This document shows, piece by piece, positions 41,200 through 50,882 of a stretch of 64,000 bases of DNA. How positions within the stretch are numbered: position 1 is the stretch's first letter; each line of letters begins with the position of its first letter. Source of the DNA: Picocystis sp. L7 (Eukaryota; Chlorophyta; Picocystophyceae; Picocystales; Picocystaceae); assembly GCA_020975725.1 (NCBI GenBank), contig QXJR01000020.1, positions 334,845 through 398,844 of the forward strand, in the 5' to 3' direction. The notes under the pieces are model-generated. The model saw nothing but the letters and a program-made list of their open reading frames with translations, had not been told where the DNA came from and searched no databases. A program made the position numbers and the translations under genes.

Positions 41200-41880
41200 A
41201 CCCCGCCGCGCATGGGGGGGTGAGGCGCGTTCGGGGAAAGGGGGGAAAGGGGGGCATTGGGGGGTGGGGGGTTTTAGGGGAGGCATTTACGATCGCAATA
41301 GGGAGAGGAGAGAGGCGCCACCCGAAGCGCGACCAAACATGCGCGAACGCGACACCGACATACGCGGTCCCACAAACGCCCACGTGTCGTCGATCCTCCT
41401 CCGTGGGGGGTAGACGCGTGCGTGCGGAGCGTTGCGCGCGCCCGTGGCACCACATACGACATGTGCGACGTAGGGCCACTTACGGCCGACGCCATGGAGG
41501 TCGGCCCGACCACGACCGACGGTATCGAAGGGACATGCAAACGATCAATTTTCGAGCTTCAAAAGTCGGAATCTTTCCTTTGTAATACAAGAGTGTCTTT
41601 CGGAATGCAAATTGGATCCTAACTGGTCCGTTCGACCGCTTTCGGTGGACTCCTAGTCCCTCGTCTACGAAACATCCGATGGAGTGACCTACAGACATCG
41701 CGGAGGCTTCGACTGGCAATGCGATGGACCAAACGAACGGCGCCACTCGAATCTTCATGATAAAAAACGGGTGGAAGCAAGAATTCAACGTCGTTGGGTC
41801 GGTTGCGAAAGAATTAGAGGAGGGCTGGTGGGTCGTCGACATCCCTCACCTAGAGTGACGAAGGCAAGCCTGGAGGGGTT
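41200..41880 (+). repeat. dispersed subtelomeric repeat, copy A (decayed)
   Basis: Roughly 680 bp aligning collinearly with 54640-55320 at an estimated 75-80% identity by eye. Shared landmarks include GTCGATCCTCCTCCGTGGGG, CTTTGTAATACAAGAG, GGTGGACTCCT.GTCCCTCGTC and GGGTCGTCGACATCCC. Many differences are C/T or G/A, with this copy holding the A or T. Both copies are preceded by a G-rich run (GGGGAAAGGGGGG). No coding capacity is evident. Confidence 0.85.
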
Positions 41881-42990
41881 AGAGTCGATACCATCCAGCA
41901 TGAAGTTTTTGCAAGCATTTGGAGATCGAAATGATGTTCGATACGTTGTATCTACACGATTATGAATGAATACCTAGTTGATGGTCGGGAAGTGATGTCC
42001 CGATTGGTGCCTAGATTTTTCCAAGTGTGAGTAGTGTAACAGCTCGAGAGGCCAACTAGGGTCCCTATGAAACCCTAGTCTACGGGACTAGACCCCGAAG
42101 ACACTATATAGATAAGGGACTCTAGTGTCCCTTCTCAAAGAACGATTGTACCGTTCCGGAACTAGAGTGAGTGCCCTGGGGGGTTCGTATTGTAGGAAGG
42201 TCACCCCAAATCAGAACGGGTTTCATTTAAGGGACATCGGGGATTTAGACCGAAACAGACCGACCCCATCACTACCTTTGCTTCAAGAAGGTAAGGCTGG
42301 GGTGCTCGACGATGTGGATGCGATTGCCAGCTAACGTTCGCCCCGGAGCGAACGCAAGGGACGGTCAGATATAACTCGGAGAAGGCACGAGGGCGGCCAC
42401 GACACCCCAGTTGCCCCAATTCCAACCGCAAGTGAGAGGCAGTGAGGTAGACCCTAGATCCCTCTTTGCTATGTGATACACTTCTTCTACTACTTGCCAA
42501 GCCAAGTGCGCAATGTGCCTCCTCCATAGACTCCGACCAACGCGACAAGAGACACCACCTGGATGCTCTAGCACGTCCGTTCGCGCCTCCCATGCCGGCC
42601 GAGGCTCGTTCAAGACAAGGGAGAAGAAGATCCAACGACTAGGGGTCAGAAGCCCGCCCCCCACGAGACCCTCGTCCCCACGAGTACGTGTGTCGGGTGA
42701 GTCAACCATGGACGCAAGTCTAAAACTAACGTGCGCTATACTCATTAATTTTGGCAAGGATATGCTACAAGCTCATCGGAGGATGCGTTGCTGCTGAATC
42801 ACATTCACTCTAAAATGCCATTCTTCCGCATCTGAAGTTGCGTCGTTCCGTTCAATTCAGCCACAGACGGATTTCCGCTCTGATTTCGCCGAGAACCGAA
42901 AATCGACAGGGATAGGGAACCACAACACCCCCCTTCTCTAGAGGACTCACTAGAGTCCTAGCCCCGGTGAAATCTAACCGGTCTGGACAG
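41881..42990. other. non-coding repeat-derived sequence
   Basis: No gene was seen. A segment at 42213-42275 (starting ATCAGAACGGGTTTC) is similar to 51760-51842, marking another short dispersed repeat on the far side of the retrotransposon. Confidence 0.4.
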
Positions 42991-43701
42991 ATGGAGTCGG
43001 CAGGAGAGCGGCGCGCTGGGAGCATGACATTGCGTTCCCGGCCGAGACAAACGTACGCGGACGAGGGGGACGACCAGGTCCTACGCGTCCCACAGTTTGC
43101 GTACTACCCGCACGCACCAGAAAAGGGGGTAGGAGCAGGGTGCGCTTGGAGGAACTGGAAATGGATGCCGCACTCGGAGCGGTGGTATCCTCCCGTGCAA
43201 CTCAGCCGGAAGAAGGCCAACCGCTTTGATGTGGTATGGGATGGAAGCGTGGGAGGTAGGCCGGCACGCTTTGGATTGCACTGCCTGGCCCAAGCCCCAT
43301 CGATGAAGGGCCAGGCTCGGTTGCTGAGAAAAGGAGTGGTGGTGAAGAGGGGATTGGCAGAGTTCATCCCATCTTGAACTTGGATTCGAGGTGGGATAAT
43401 TGGATTGGAATACACCGAAGCGGAGGTGGAAAGGATGAAGACGGTCCACTCGGGGGACATGAATATCCAGTGGGCCCTCCAACACTCTTCAGTCTCCCCT
43501 CTTCCAGATCACCTCCCCAAGAATAGCAAGGGAACAGAGTGGTTGATTATACCCGACTTGAGGGTGAGTGGCTTCGTCATCCTTACAAGGGTTTGGGGTT
43601 TAGGTCCACGTAAAGCTTCTTGCGATGTGATTTGGGAAGGTTTAGCGAATGCGCGCGGAAACATGAGGAAGACCGTCTTTCAGTTGCTACTGAAATGGTG
43701 A
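42991..43701 (+). pseudogene. Unidentified gene remnant with one in-frame stop
   Basis: From ATG 42991 a frame runs to TGA at 43375-43377 and continues open in the same frame to 43701, about 236 codons in all. The composition looks protein-like rather than repetitive: WRNWKWMPHSERWYPPVQ, NRFDVVWDG, EYTEAEVERMKTV. The Trp/Tyr-rich segment followed by VVWDG vaguely recalls Tudor-like readers, but the resemblance is too weak to name a family. The TGA could derive from CGA by a C-to-T transition, like the lesions in the neighbouring retrotransposon. It may instead be two chance frames. Confidence 0.3.
43590..43645 (+). repeat. diverged copy of the 36-bp telomere-like repeat
   Basis: Contains GGTTTAGGT, TTGCGATGTGATT and GGTTTAG in the same order as the tandem 36-bp repeat at 54181-54252. 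Confidence 0.5.
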
Positions 43702-43906
43702 AGGACTTGTTTTGATTGGTGGATTTCAGGGCGTGGGGCAAATGGGGTATTGGAAACACGGCGCTTGTTAGGAACGGGTCCTCGTGTCAATCCCGGAGGG
43801 GAAGAGGGTATTCAGGGATGCGAGCGATGGTGGGAGCATGTAGACCAATTTTGCGATTGCGATTTATACCGGTTTTGCGCATGCGCAAGGAAACATTAGG
43901 GATTAG

Positions 43907-43911
43907 GGTAC
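43907..43911 (+). repeat. target-site duplication of the retrotransposon, left
   Basis: GGTAC directly before the left LTR; the same five bases follow the right LTR at 51539-51543. Confidence 0.9.
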
Positions 43912-44567
43912 TGTTACAAAGCGTCCGTGAAGGACGTTGGACACACGGTTTGCTCCTGGAAACTTCGACCCCTCACGAAATGGAGGCGGTTTCTTCTTCT
44001 TTGGGGTGGCGCACTTCTCGTTGGCGAGAGCGGCGTCCGTCCCCTTCTTGGCTCGGTGGTGCCTCCTTCGGCACTTGGAGAGACTTGGAGCGCTGCTTCT
44101 CAGGCGCGGAAAGTGCTGATGGCTCGCGAAAATCCGTGGGAGAGGCGCCGTGGACGTCGTGGGGTCAAGCAAGTTCTCATCCACTACATGCTAGGGAGGT
44201 CCCCTTAAGAGCCTCCCCTTGAAGGTTGAGGGGTTCGTACGTAGCCCCCTCAACTGAATTGCGGCGGCTGATGGTCACGTGTTGCTTACGTCATCCATCG
44301 GACGGCCAAGATTCAGTTCCTAAGCCGACCGAATCTTCCACACAACATCTCCACCCTTCGTACCCCCTTCTCGAATCTTCGAGGGGATTTGGCCCGGGGG
44401 TCGGTCGGTCTGAGTCCGGTTCGCTCGGACTATTCCGTCCGACTAACCCGGAGATTAGTCCGGGGCTCACTCGATTGACCGGCCGATTGTCGGGGTCCTG
44501 CCCCCCACTGCTCCTGGAACTCTAGGGGCATGGCTTCATAGGAGAGCCAGGCCTACCCGGCGTAACA
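43912..44567 (-). repeat. 3' LTR (in element orientation)
   Basis: 656 bp, starts TGTTACAAAG and ends GGCGTAACA on +. It matches 50883-51538 except for C versus T near 44243/51214. Confidence 0.95.
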
Positions 44568-44594
44568 CTCTCCTGGCTCCCGGCATTCAGCCAA

Positions 44595-44760
44595 TCAAAG
44601 CTGAAAGTCGTAGATGGCTGCCACTGGATCATACACCATGCTCCTTACTTTCTGCTCTGTGTAATGCTCTACCTTTCCATCTGTCCATAACACTTCAAAC
44701 AACCCATTAAGGACGTTGGTCACCAATCCTTGGTAGTATGCAGATTTGTGGTTGCCCAAA
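44595..44760 (-). other. Tudor-like C-terminal segment of pol
   Basis: The last 55 or so codons read LIGCVVQELF, then YYQGLVTN, LFEVLWTDGKVEHYT and VRSMVYD. This alternation of short strands with an F..V.W.DG.xE core resembles Tudor/chromo-type reader domains. It is a pattern-level call only. Confidence 0.4.
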
Positions 44761-46559
44761 TGGAAAAGTTCTTGCACCACACAGCCAATGAGGTTGGTGG
44801 GCACAGCAACAATAGGTCGTCGTCTAGTCTGGTACGGTGGCTTCGCTTGCGTCCAAGTATTGATCATGATTGGGTCAGGTGACTGTAGGTAAACTGTCCT
44901 CTTGTGCGTCTTGACTGCGTCATAATTCGAGGGGCTGATGCCCTTTTCAGGGATACAGCCATTGTTCTCCTCGAGAGGTAGGAATTCTTCCAGCAGGGTA
45001 GAGGACTCATCCACCCAGAAATAGCGTTGCGACGCGTCAGCCAGGTTGCTTTCAATCCAGTAACGTACGGGGCGTGCAGGAAACACTGAGTAATCCCGTA
45101 ACAAGTATCGTCGAATACGATAGGTAGTTGATTCACTTTGCATGGCTGCAGTATCAGGCAAGGGTGCCGTTGCGGGCTGCCGATGTTCATCCATTGGGAA
45201 AAGAGTGAGATCTGAATCCACCCAATGTTCCAACCTGTTGGCGTGGATACGATCTGAAAAGGCGGAGCCCGGTGGTAGTTCCAGTTGATATGCACCATTC
45301 TTCAGCACCTTCTTGATGAGATAAGGACCTACAAAGTAAGGGTCCAATTTGTGCTTATCGGTGGGCCCCTTGAGCCCATACTGCACCTTCACCTTGTCTC
45401 CAACAGCAAACACCTTCTTAGGTCTGTGCGCTGTTGCTGCCGCAACATTCTGCGAAGCCTTCACCAAGTTTTCCTGTACAACCCGATAGACTGCGCGATG
45501 TTGCTCCAGCAGGTCTGTTACTCTTTTATCGAAGGTTGTTACTGTCAGGTGATCAGCAGGTCCATCCTTTGTGGGCAACTGGAGGTGCCACGGTAGCCTT
45601 GATTGACAGCCAAAGAGCAATTCAAAAGGGGAATGTTTGGTTGCATCATGCACAGAATCATTGTAAGCATGTGTTGCTGCCTGTAAATACTGATCCCATT
45701 GATGTTTGTTCTCGCACGTCGTCCGTAACGTCTGCAGCAGGGTGCGATGTTGCCGTTCTGCGCCACCCTGAGACTGTGAATGGTACGGCGTTCCGGTTAC
45801 GTGGCGGACACCCAGCGCGGCACAGAATGCTCGAAATAACGCTCGATAAGCCGGTCCGTTATCTGTGTGAATATGCACAGGTGTATGGAACCGGTAGACG
45901 AGGCTGTCCATAAGACACTGAGCTTGTCTATGAGCACTCCAGGTAGAGTGGATAGGTATATAGATGGCGTATTTAGTAAACCTGTCCACCACTGTCAGTA
46001 CTGCATTATGACCCAGGGCTGTAAGGGGTAAGTTCTCCACCATATCTAGTACCACCGTGTGAAAAGGGTAAGGGTGGAACTTCATTTCTGGACAGAGCGG
46101 TGTGTGTCGTAACCGGTTACCTGGTTTCTGAAGCTGACAGGCAGGACAGCGAGCGACAAAGTGCTCGATGTGCGATCGAATACCAGTCCAGGTGAAATGT
46201 CGCTTGGCGTCAGCGAGTGTACGGGCTGACCCAAAGTGTCGATGATCGTGCACCATGTGTAGCAGTTCCTGTCGTAGAGCGTTATCTGCTGGTACCACCA
46301 GTGCTGGTTGAGCATTGGCCGATTGCTCGAACAGCAAACCATCGCGCACTGTCGTGCCTTCCGGCGGTGCGCGCAGTAATTTCTTGTACTCTGGATCTGT
46401 TTCAGCGGCGACGCGAATCCTGTCCAGTATGGGAGGCAACCGACCCGTAAGACCTGTGCGCAACGATTGCGTAGATTGTTGACTTGTAATAGACGCGATT
46501 GACCCGCACACAGTCCCAGCAGGACTGCGGCCGGCTAGCAGTCGAAGCGTCCGTGTGTT

Positions 46560-47450
46560 GTTTAGCCATCGGTGTAACATGTGTGCAATCCAACCCATGG
46601 GGAAGGCGTTGCCGCACATGCGTTGCCGGCTGGTTTCGCTGACGTTGAGCGCTGCAGTGTCACCAACCTGCATACCGACGAGTCTTTCCCGCTCGCTGAT
46701 GGTCAACGGGCGTAGGGTCCCATCTTGCCTGTGCACCCAGGTGGAACGCGAACGGTCACTGTGCGATCGTTCACTGGCCATCAGAGTGGGGCACTTCAAG
46801 CGGGGTCGGTTCAATGCGTCCGTAGGTACCTTCGATCCTTCATCTAGGCAATCCTGCCAGGTCATAGGTATTGTCCCCATTTCTCCAGGATCCTGTTTAA
46901 GCGGAGGTAATGATGTCCAGCACAGCCGGACTCGAGCTTGCGCACAGTACTTTGAGAGATCTTCGCAGGTGGGTTCTCCAAACCAGTGTGCAATCTTGTC
47001 CAGGTGGGTTTTCAAGTGCGGGGCGAACGGCGTACATTCCAATATGTAGTCTGGCGACCGCAACCGCTTGTGTATCTTTGACACTGCTGTGAACAGTTCA
47101 CGTTCGTCGTAAAGGCCCAGCGGTGGCTTTGACGGGTCGGTGTTCGCCCGCGAAAATGGTTGGCAGGGCACCCCAGCAATCAGCAGGTGGACTTGGGGGA
47201 GCTTTCGTCGATGCGCCAATTCAGTCACATCGTTTCCATACCGAAAGATGTCCTTGCGCATAAAGAGCCCAGGGCGTGCTAAGCGAACCTGGTGGAACAC
47301 GCGTGCAATTACGCTGCGGCAGTCTTCATTTTGTTCCACTGCTATGTAATCCAAGGTAATATTGGTCGATTCTGGTATTACGCATTCAAGCGCACGCAGC
47401 GTTGTTCCCATACCTGCACATAAGTCCAAGATGCAATATGTGTCCGTATC
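46560..47450 (-). other. C5-cytosine DNA methyltransferase domain inside pol
   Basis: About 295 residues between RNase H and integrase hold the DNMT motif set in canonical order. Motif I is CILDLCAGMGTT; motif IV GVPCQPFS carries the catalytic Cys of PCQ; motif VI is ILECTPF (Glu kept, ENV changed); motif VIII is QARVR; motif IX is RPLTISERERLVGMQ; motif X is MCGNAFPMGWIAHML. The size fits a minimal catalytic domain without regulatory parts, similar in scale to DNMT3/DRM or phage enzymes; which branch it comes from cannot be decided by eye. No stop or frameshift falls inside it. It is in frame with the flanking pol domains, so it would be made as part of the polyprotein. Confidence 0.93.
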
Positions 47451-48059
47451 GTTCACCTTAGCTGAGTGCCTGGAAAGGTAATCGGGTCCAACGTTCTCTT
47501 TGCCTGGCCTGTACTCCACCTTGAACGGGGCGAAGTACGCCAACTTTTCGATCCATCGCATTTCGCGCGGAGATAGCTGCTCAGTAGCTTTTGTTCCAAT
47601 AAACTGACTGGCCTTGTTGTCAGTGATGACCGTGAACTGCTGGCCAAACAGGAGGTGCCTCCAATGCTGCAGTGCATATAATATTGCACATGTCTCCTTC
47701 TCAGCAGGATGGTAATTCTGTTGGGCAGCATTGAATTTCTTTGACCAGAACTCAACCGGATGCCAACCTCCCTGTTGATCCTGCTGCATCAAAGCTGCTC
47801 CCATCCCCACATCGGAAGCGTCGGTCTCGACCCGTATGGGCCTGTCTTCATCAAATAGAGCCAGTACCGGGGCTGTGGTCAAGGCTTTGATGAGCTCCTG
47901 GTATTCTTTCTCCTGTGGCTCTTTCCAATATGAAGCGAAGCCGTGCTTCAGAGCAGCTTGATTCAATTCTGTCAAGGGAGCTGCCCGTTCCGCATAGCGA
48001 GGGACGAACCTCATATAAAACTGGCAGAGACCAAGGAATGTCATGTTTTCTCGCTGCGT

Positions 48060-48062
48060 TCA
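48060..48062 (-). other. in-frame TGA after reverse transcriptase
   Basis: CCC TGA ACG on -. CGA to TGA at a CpG is the simplest origin. The frame is open on both sides. Confidence 0.85.
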
Positions 48063-48326
48063 GGGACGCGGAAATTGTTTGATCTTGGACAGCAAATGAT
48101 CTGTGCAGGCGAGCCGACCATCGCGGATGCGGAAACCAATCCATTCCAGTGTATTCATGAAAAAGTGGCATTCAGACCTCTTCAGCCTAATGTCGGCACG
48201 TTCGCAGGTGGCGAAGAACTCTTCCAAATGTTTGAAGTGTTCCTCAACTGTTTCAGAGTGAACAAGAATGTCATCCATGTACACTTTCTGGTACAATAAA
48301 TGACCAAACACCCTGTTCATCATGCG

Positions 48327-48329
48327 CTA
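48327..48329 (-). other. in-frame TAG in reverse transcriptase
   Basis: TTC TAG CGC on - where Ty3/gypsy RTs have a Gln codon after the APA.F motif; CAG to TAG is a C-to-T transition. Confidence 0.85.
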
Positions 48330-49538
48330 GAACATTGCCGGTGCGTTTGCTGCCCCCATGGGCATCACTTTCCAGACGTAAGAGCCAAATGGGGTGACCA
48401 CCGCTGTCTTGTCGATGTCATCAGGATGCATGCGAATCTGATGAAACCCATCCAGCGCATTGAGCGATGAGAAGTACTTGGCTCCTCTAAGATTCTGTAA
48501 GTAATCGTCGATCCGTGGAAGCGGATATCTGTCTTTGATAGTCACATTGTTTAGCAGGCGATAATCGAAAACGACCCGCCATCCCCCGTCTTTTTTGGGC
48601 ACCAGGATCACTGGGGCACCCCAGCTAGATCCTGCGCATAGGTCCATCTTTCCAGCTTCAACATACTCAGTCACCAGCTCCTTGAGGGCAGTTTGCTGCT
48701 GAGGGGAAAGCCTGTAATAGTTTCTGTACTGTGGAGTGGCTCCTTCTTCCACCTGGATCTTGAATGTTTCGCCCGGTACCCGTTCTGGTGGTAGTTCTGT
48801 GCGGGGCTCGAACAAATGCTTGTACCGTTTGTTCACGAGGTCGTCCAGCCGCTGTCGGTGAGCGTCATCAAGAGGCCATTCATCGCTGACCTGACTATGC
48901 ATGCTGCTGAAGTCTGAATCTTCACTGAGTAGTTCGGGCGTTGTATCTACCGGCTGAATCATTAGAAGCAGGCAGCCTGGATCCTTCACCGCTTTACGTG
49001 CCTCACTTCGGGGCACAATCAGGTCCAGTTTTCTTGAAGATATAAACTGGTGGTCCCCATAGACAGTAAACTTTGTACCATTGCTACTTCGTAGTACCAT
49101 GCGATGATTCTGCCAGTCCAGTGCTGTCAAGTGCTTGTGGCAGAAGGTTGCTCCCAGAATGCAATCAAAGGTCTCCAGAGGAGCAACTCCGAAGTCGATG
49201 CAGGCCTGGAACCCATCGATCGAGAATTGCGCTTTAATTACTGGGGCAGTGTGGACCTGCTGGCCCACAGCCACGCTATAATTAAAGGCCGCTGATGTAT
49301 ACTGCCAGGACAGTCCCTTAGGGTCAGCTTGCTGCAGCTCTTTGAAGAGGCGTTCGCTCATGAAGCAGTAACTTGCTAAGGTGTCCAGGTAAGCTTGTGT
49401 TCTGATTTTATGTGGCTTCTTTCCAAAGTAAGTCTCGGCAGCCAGGAATTCATGTCTAGGCCTGTCATTGGTAAGTGAGTGCAGGCAGACTACATTCCTA
49501 TCTTTGGTAACCGGGGTGGCTGCAGGTTTCGCTCCCGG

Positions 49539-49586
49539 CTCCGTCCCGGTAACCGTAGTTACCGGACGGAGGGTCTTCAGTTTTTT
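49539..49586 (-). promoter_or_regulatory. -1 programmed ribosomal frameshift signal, gag to pol
   Basis: On -, the gag frame ends CCA AAA AAC TGA. A AAA AAC (49586-49580) is a classical slippery heptamer. After an 8-base spacer comes a strong hairpin (49571-49539): a 14-bp stem with one bulged G and a UACG tetraloop closed by C-G, a member of the very stable UNCG class. Slipping back one base enters the pol frame, which is then open through the protease region. Heptamer, spacer and structure meet all usual requirements of a -1 frameshift site. Confidence 0.92.
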
Positions 49587-50839
49587 GGGGCACCCATTAC
49601 GGATGCCATTTTGCAGGCTGCCTGATCATGTCCGTAACGGCGACAGCGTAGGCACAGCGCGTTCGCCAGGCAGAGATCCTTTTCTTCTTGAGTAAGTTTT
49701 GCACCTAGGGGCTTGTTGGCCAGCCTAGTCTGCACCTTCACGATCGAACTCTGCTGTTCTTCATCCAATTCATCGAAGCGCTTTCGCTGTCGCTTGGCTG
49801 GCCCATTCACCCTTGAGTTACCTGGATGTGATGACGGTAACGCTGCCGCTGTGGCTATGCTGGATCGCTTTGGAAAGCCATGCATGGTACCGGTGTTACG
49901 GACTCCTTTGCTCTGCAATTTCCAGTTGTCCGCTGGCTGTCTTGAGTCTTTCCTTGCTGATTCATGTACTTCCCGTTCCAGTTTAAAGATAATGGCAGCA
50001 AGGTTTCCAGGCTCCATGTCAGGAGCTTTGTCCACATCAATTAGATGATCCAGGTGCTTGTATAAAGCTCTTTGCAAGTAGCCTGGGAGGCCATGTTGCA
50101 AACGGGCCGAGATGTCATGTTCCGTGAGAGTCCGGCACACAGGTGAGGAGCTTGCATTAACTACAAAGCTCAGTTGCACCAACCTGTTGAGGAACTGCAG
50201 CACATTTTCTGTCCGCTTCATACGGGCGGTGTGGAACTCCCGCCAAGCCTCCGGTCCTGGGTCTTGATTTTGGAAGGTTTTACGGAGGTAACCATACAAG
50301 TCTTCGACGGAGTTAAGGGCTGCCGGGTCTCTCATAATGAGGTTTTGAACCATGGATTTTGCCGTACCGCCGAGTGCTTGATTAATGGCTAACACAAGTT
50401 GTTCCATCGGGCGGTTAAAGGCATATGCTTGGCACCAACAAAGGACATCCCTATACCAATATGTAAGGGCATAGGGGTTGTCCTCAAGTTCCGTACCGGT
50501 AAACTTGTCCGGTTTCTCGAGGGACACCTTTGAGATATTCTTGGAATCTTGTAAAGCCATGCCATAGAGGCTGATGAGATGAGGTAAACCTTCTTGCTCT
50601 GATGGTGTGACTTCTTGTAGGCTCGGCTCCTTTGGCTCCGCGAGGTGTACACCCTCGGGGCCGTCTTCAACCACCATCTCTTCTTCTTCCTCACTTTCTT
50701 CAACTTTGTGAGCTTGGAGCTTCTCAATGAGTTGCTGGAGCTCAGCAATCTTCGTCTCAAGGGAGGACCTCTCCTCCCGTTCTTGTTCGAGTTCCCTACG
50801 AAGCGTGCTCATGCGGGTTGCATGGTCGCTCTCCTCCAT
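49577..50839 (-). CDS. gag: Gag-like capsid/nucleocapsid polyprotein of the retrotransposon
   Basis: 420 aa from ATG 50839, 44 bases inside the 5' LTR. An N-terminal coiled coil (about 5-50, heptads rich in Leu/Glu) and an acidic linker precede a helical capsid region (about 105-290) of Ty3/gypsy type. A basic stretch (PAKRQRKRF) and a CCHC zinc knuckle CLRCRRYGHDQAAC (about 395-408) close the protein. The frame is intact, unlike pol. The stop codon sits immediately after the slippery heptamer that feeds ribosomes into pol. Confidence 0.93.
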   Translation of the reverse strand: MEESDHATRMSTLRRELEQEREERSSLETKIAELQQLIEKLQAHKVEESEEEEEMVVEDGPEGVHLAEPKEPSLQEVTPSEQEGLPHLISLYGMALQDSKNISKVSLEKPDKFTGTELEDNPYALTYWYRDVLCWCQAYAFNRPMEQLVLAINQALGGTAKSMVQNLIMRDPAALNSVEDLYGYLRKTFQNQDPGPEAWREFHTARMKRTENVLQFLNRLVQLSFVVNASSSPVCRTLTEHDISARLQHGLPGYLQRALYKHLDHLIDVDKAPDMEPGNLAAIIFKLEREVHESARKDSRQPADNWKLQSKGVRNTGTMHGFPKRSSIATAAALPSSHPGNSRVNGPAKRQRKRFDELDEEQQSSIVKVQTRLANKPLGAKLTQEEKDLCLANALCLRCRRYGHDQAACKMASVMGAPKN

Positions 50840-50882
50840 AGTTCGGCGAGTAGAAGTTTTTCAAAAGCTCAAGCTTCGACAG

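Larger units (their letters stand above)
44595..49580 (-). pseudogene. pol: pol polyprotein (PR-RT-RH-DNMT-IN-Tudor-like) with two in-frame stops
   Basis: One continuous frame from the frameshift site to 44595, interrupted by TAG at 48327-48329 and TGA at 48060-48062. Segments: a protease-like region with DTLAS where retropepsins have D(T/S)GA (about 49390); reverse transcriptase (about 48720-48070) with YMDD in KVYMDDILVH; RNase H (about 47870-47460) with ETDAS, EKE and TDNK; methyltransferase (46560-47450); integrase with HHCC finger and D,D35E (LDMVENL, HTDNGPAY, GGAERQH); GPY/F-like region; and a C-terminal tail of about 190 aa. In RT motif A the catalytic Asp is Asn (SSLNALDGFHQ). Both stops and this change are single transitions from the expected codons. 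This copy is therefore probably non-autonomous unless stops are read through. Confidence 0.92.

Noticed and set aside
43875-43888. 14-bp perfect palindrome TTGCGCATGCGCAA near the retrotransposon
   Set aside because: Short alternating purine-pyrimidine palindrome without partner sites; not evidence of a function.
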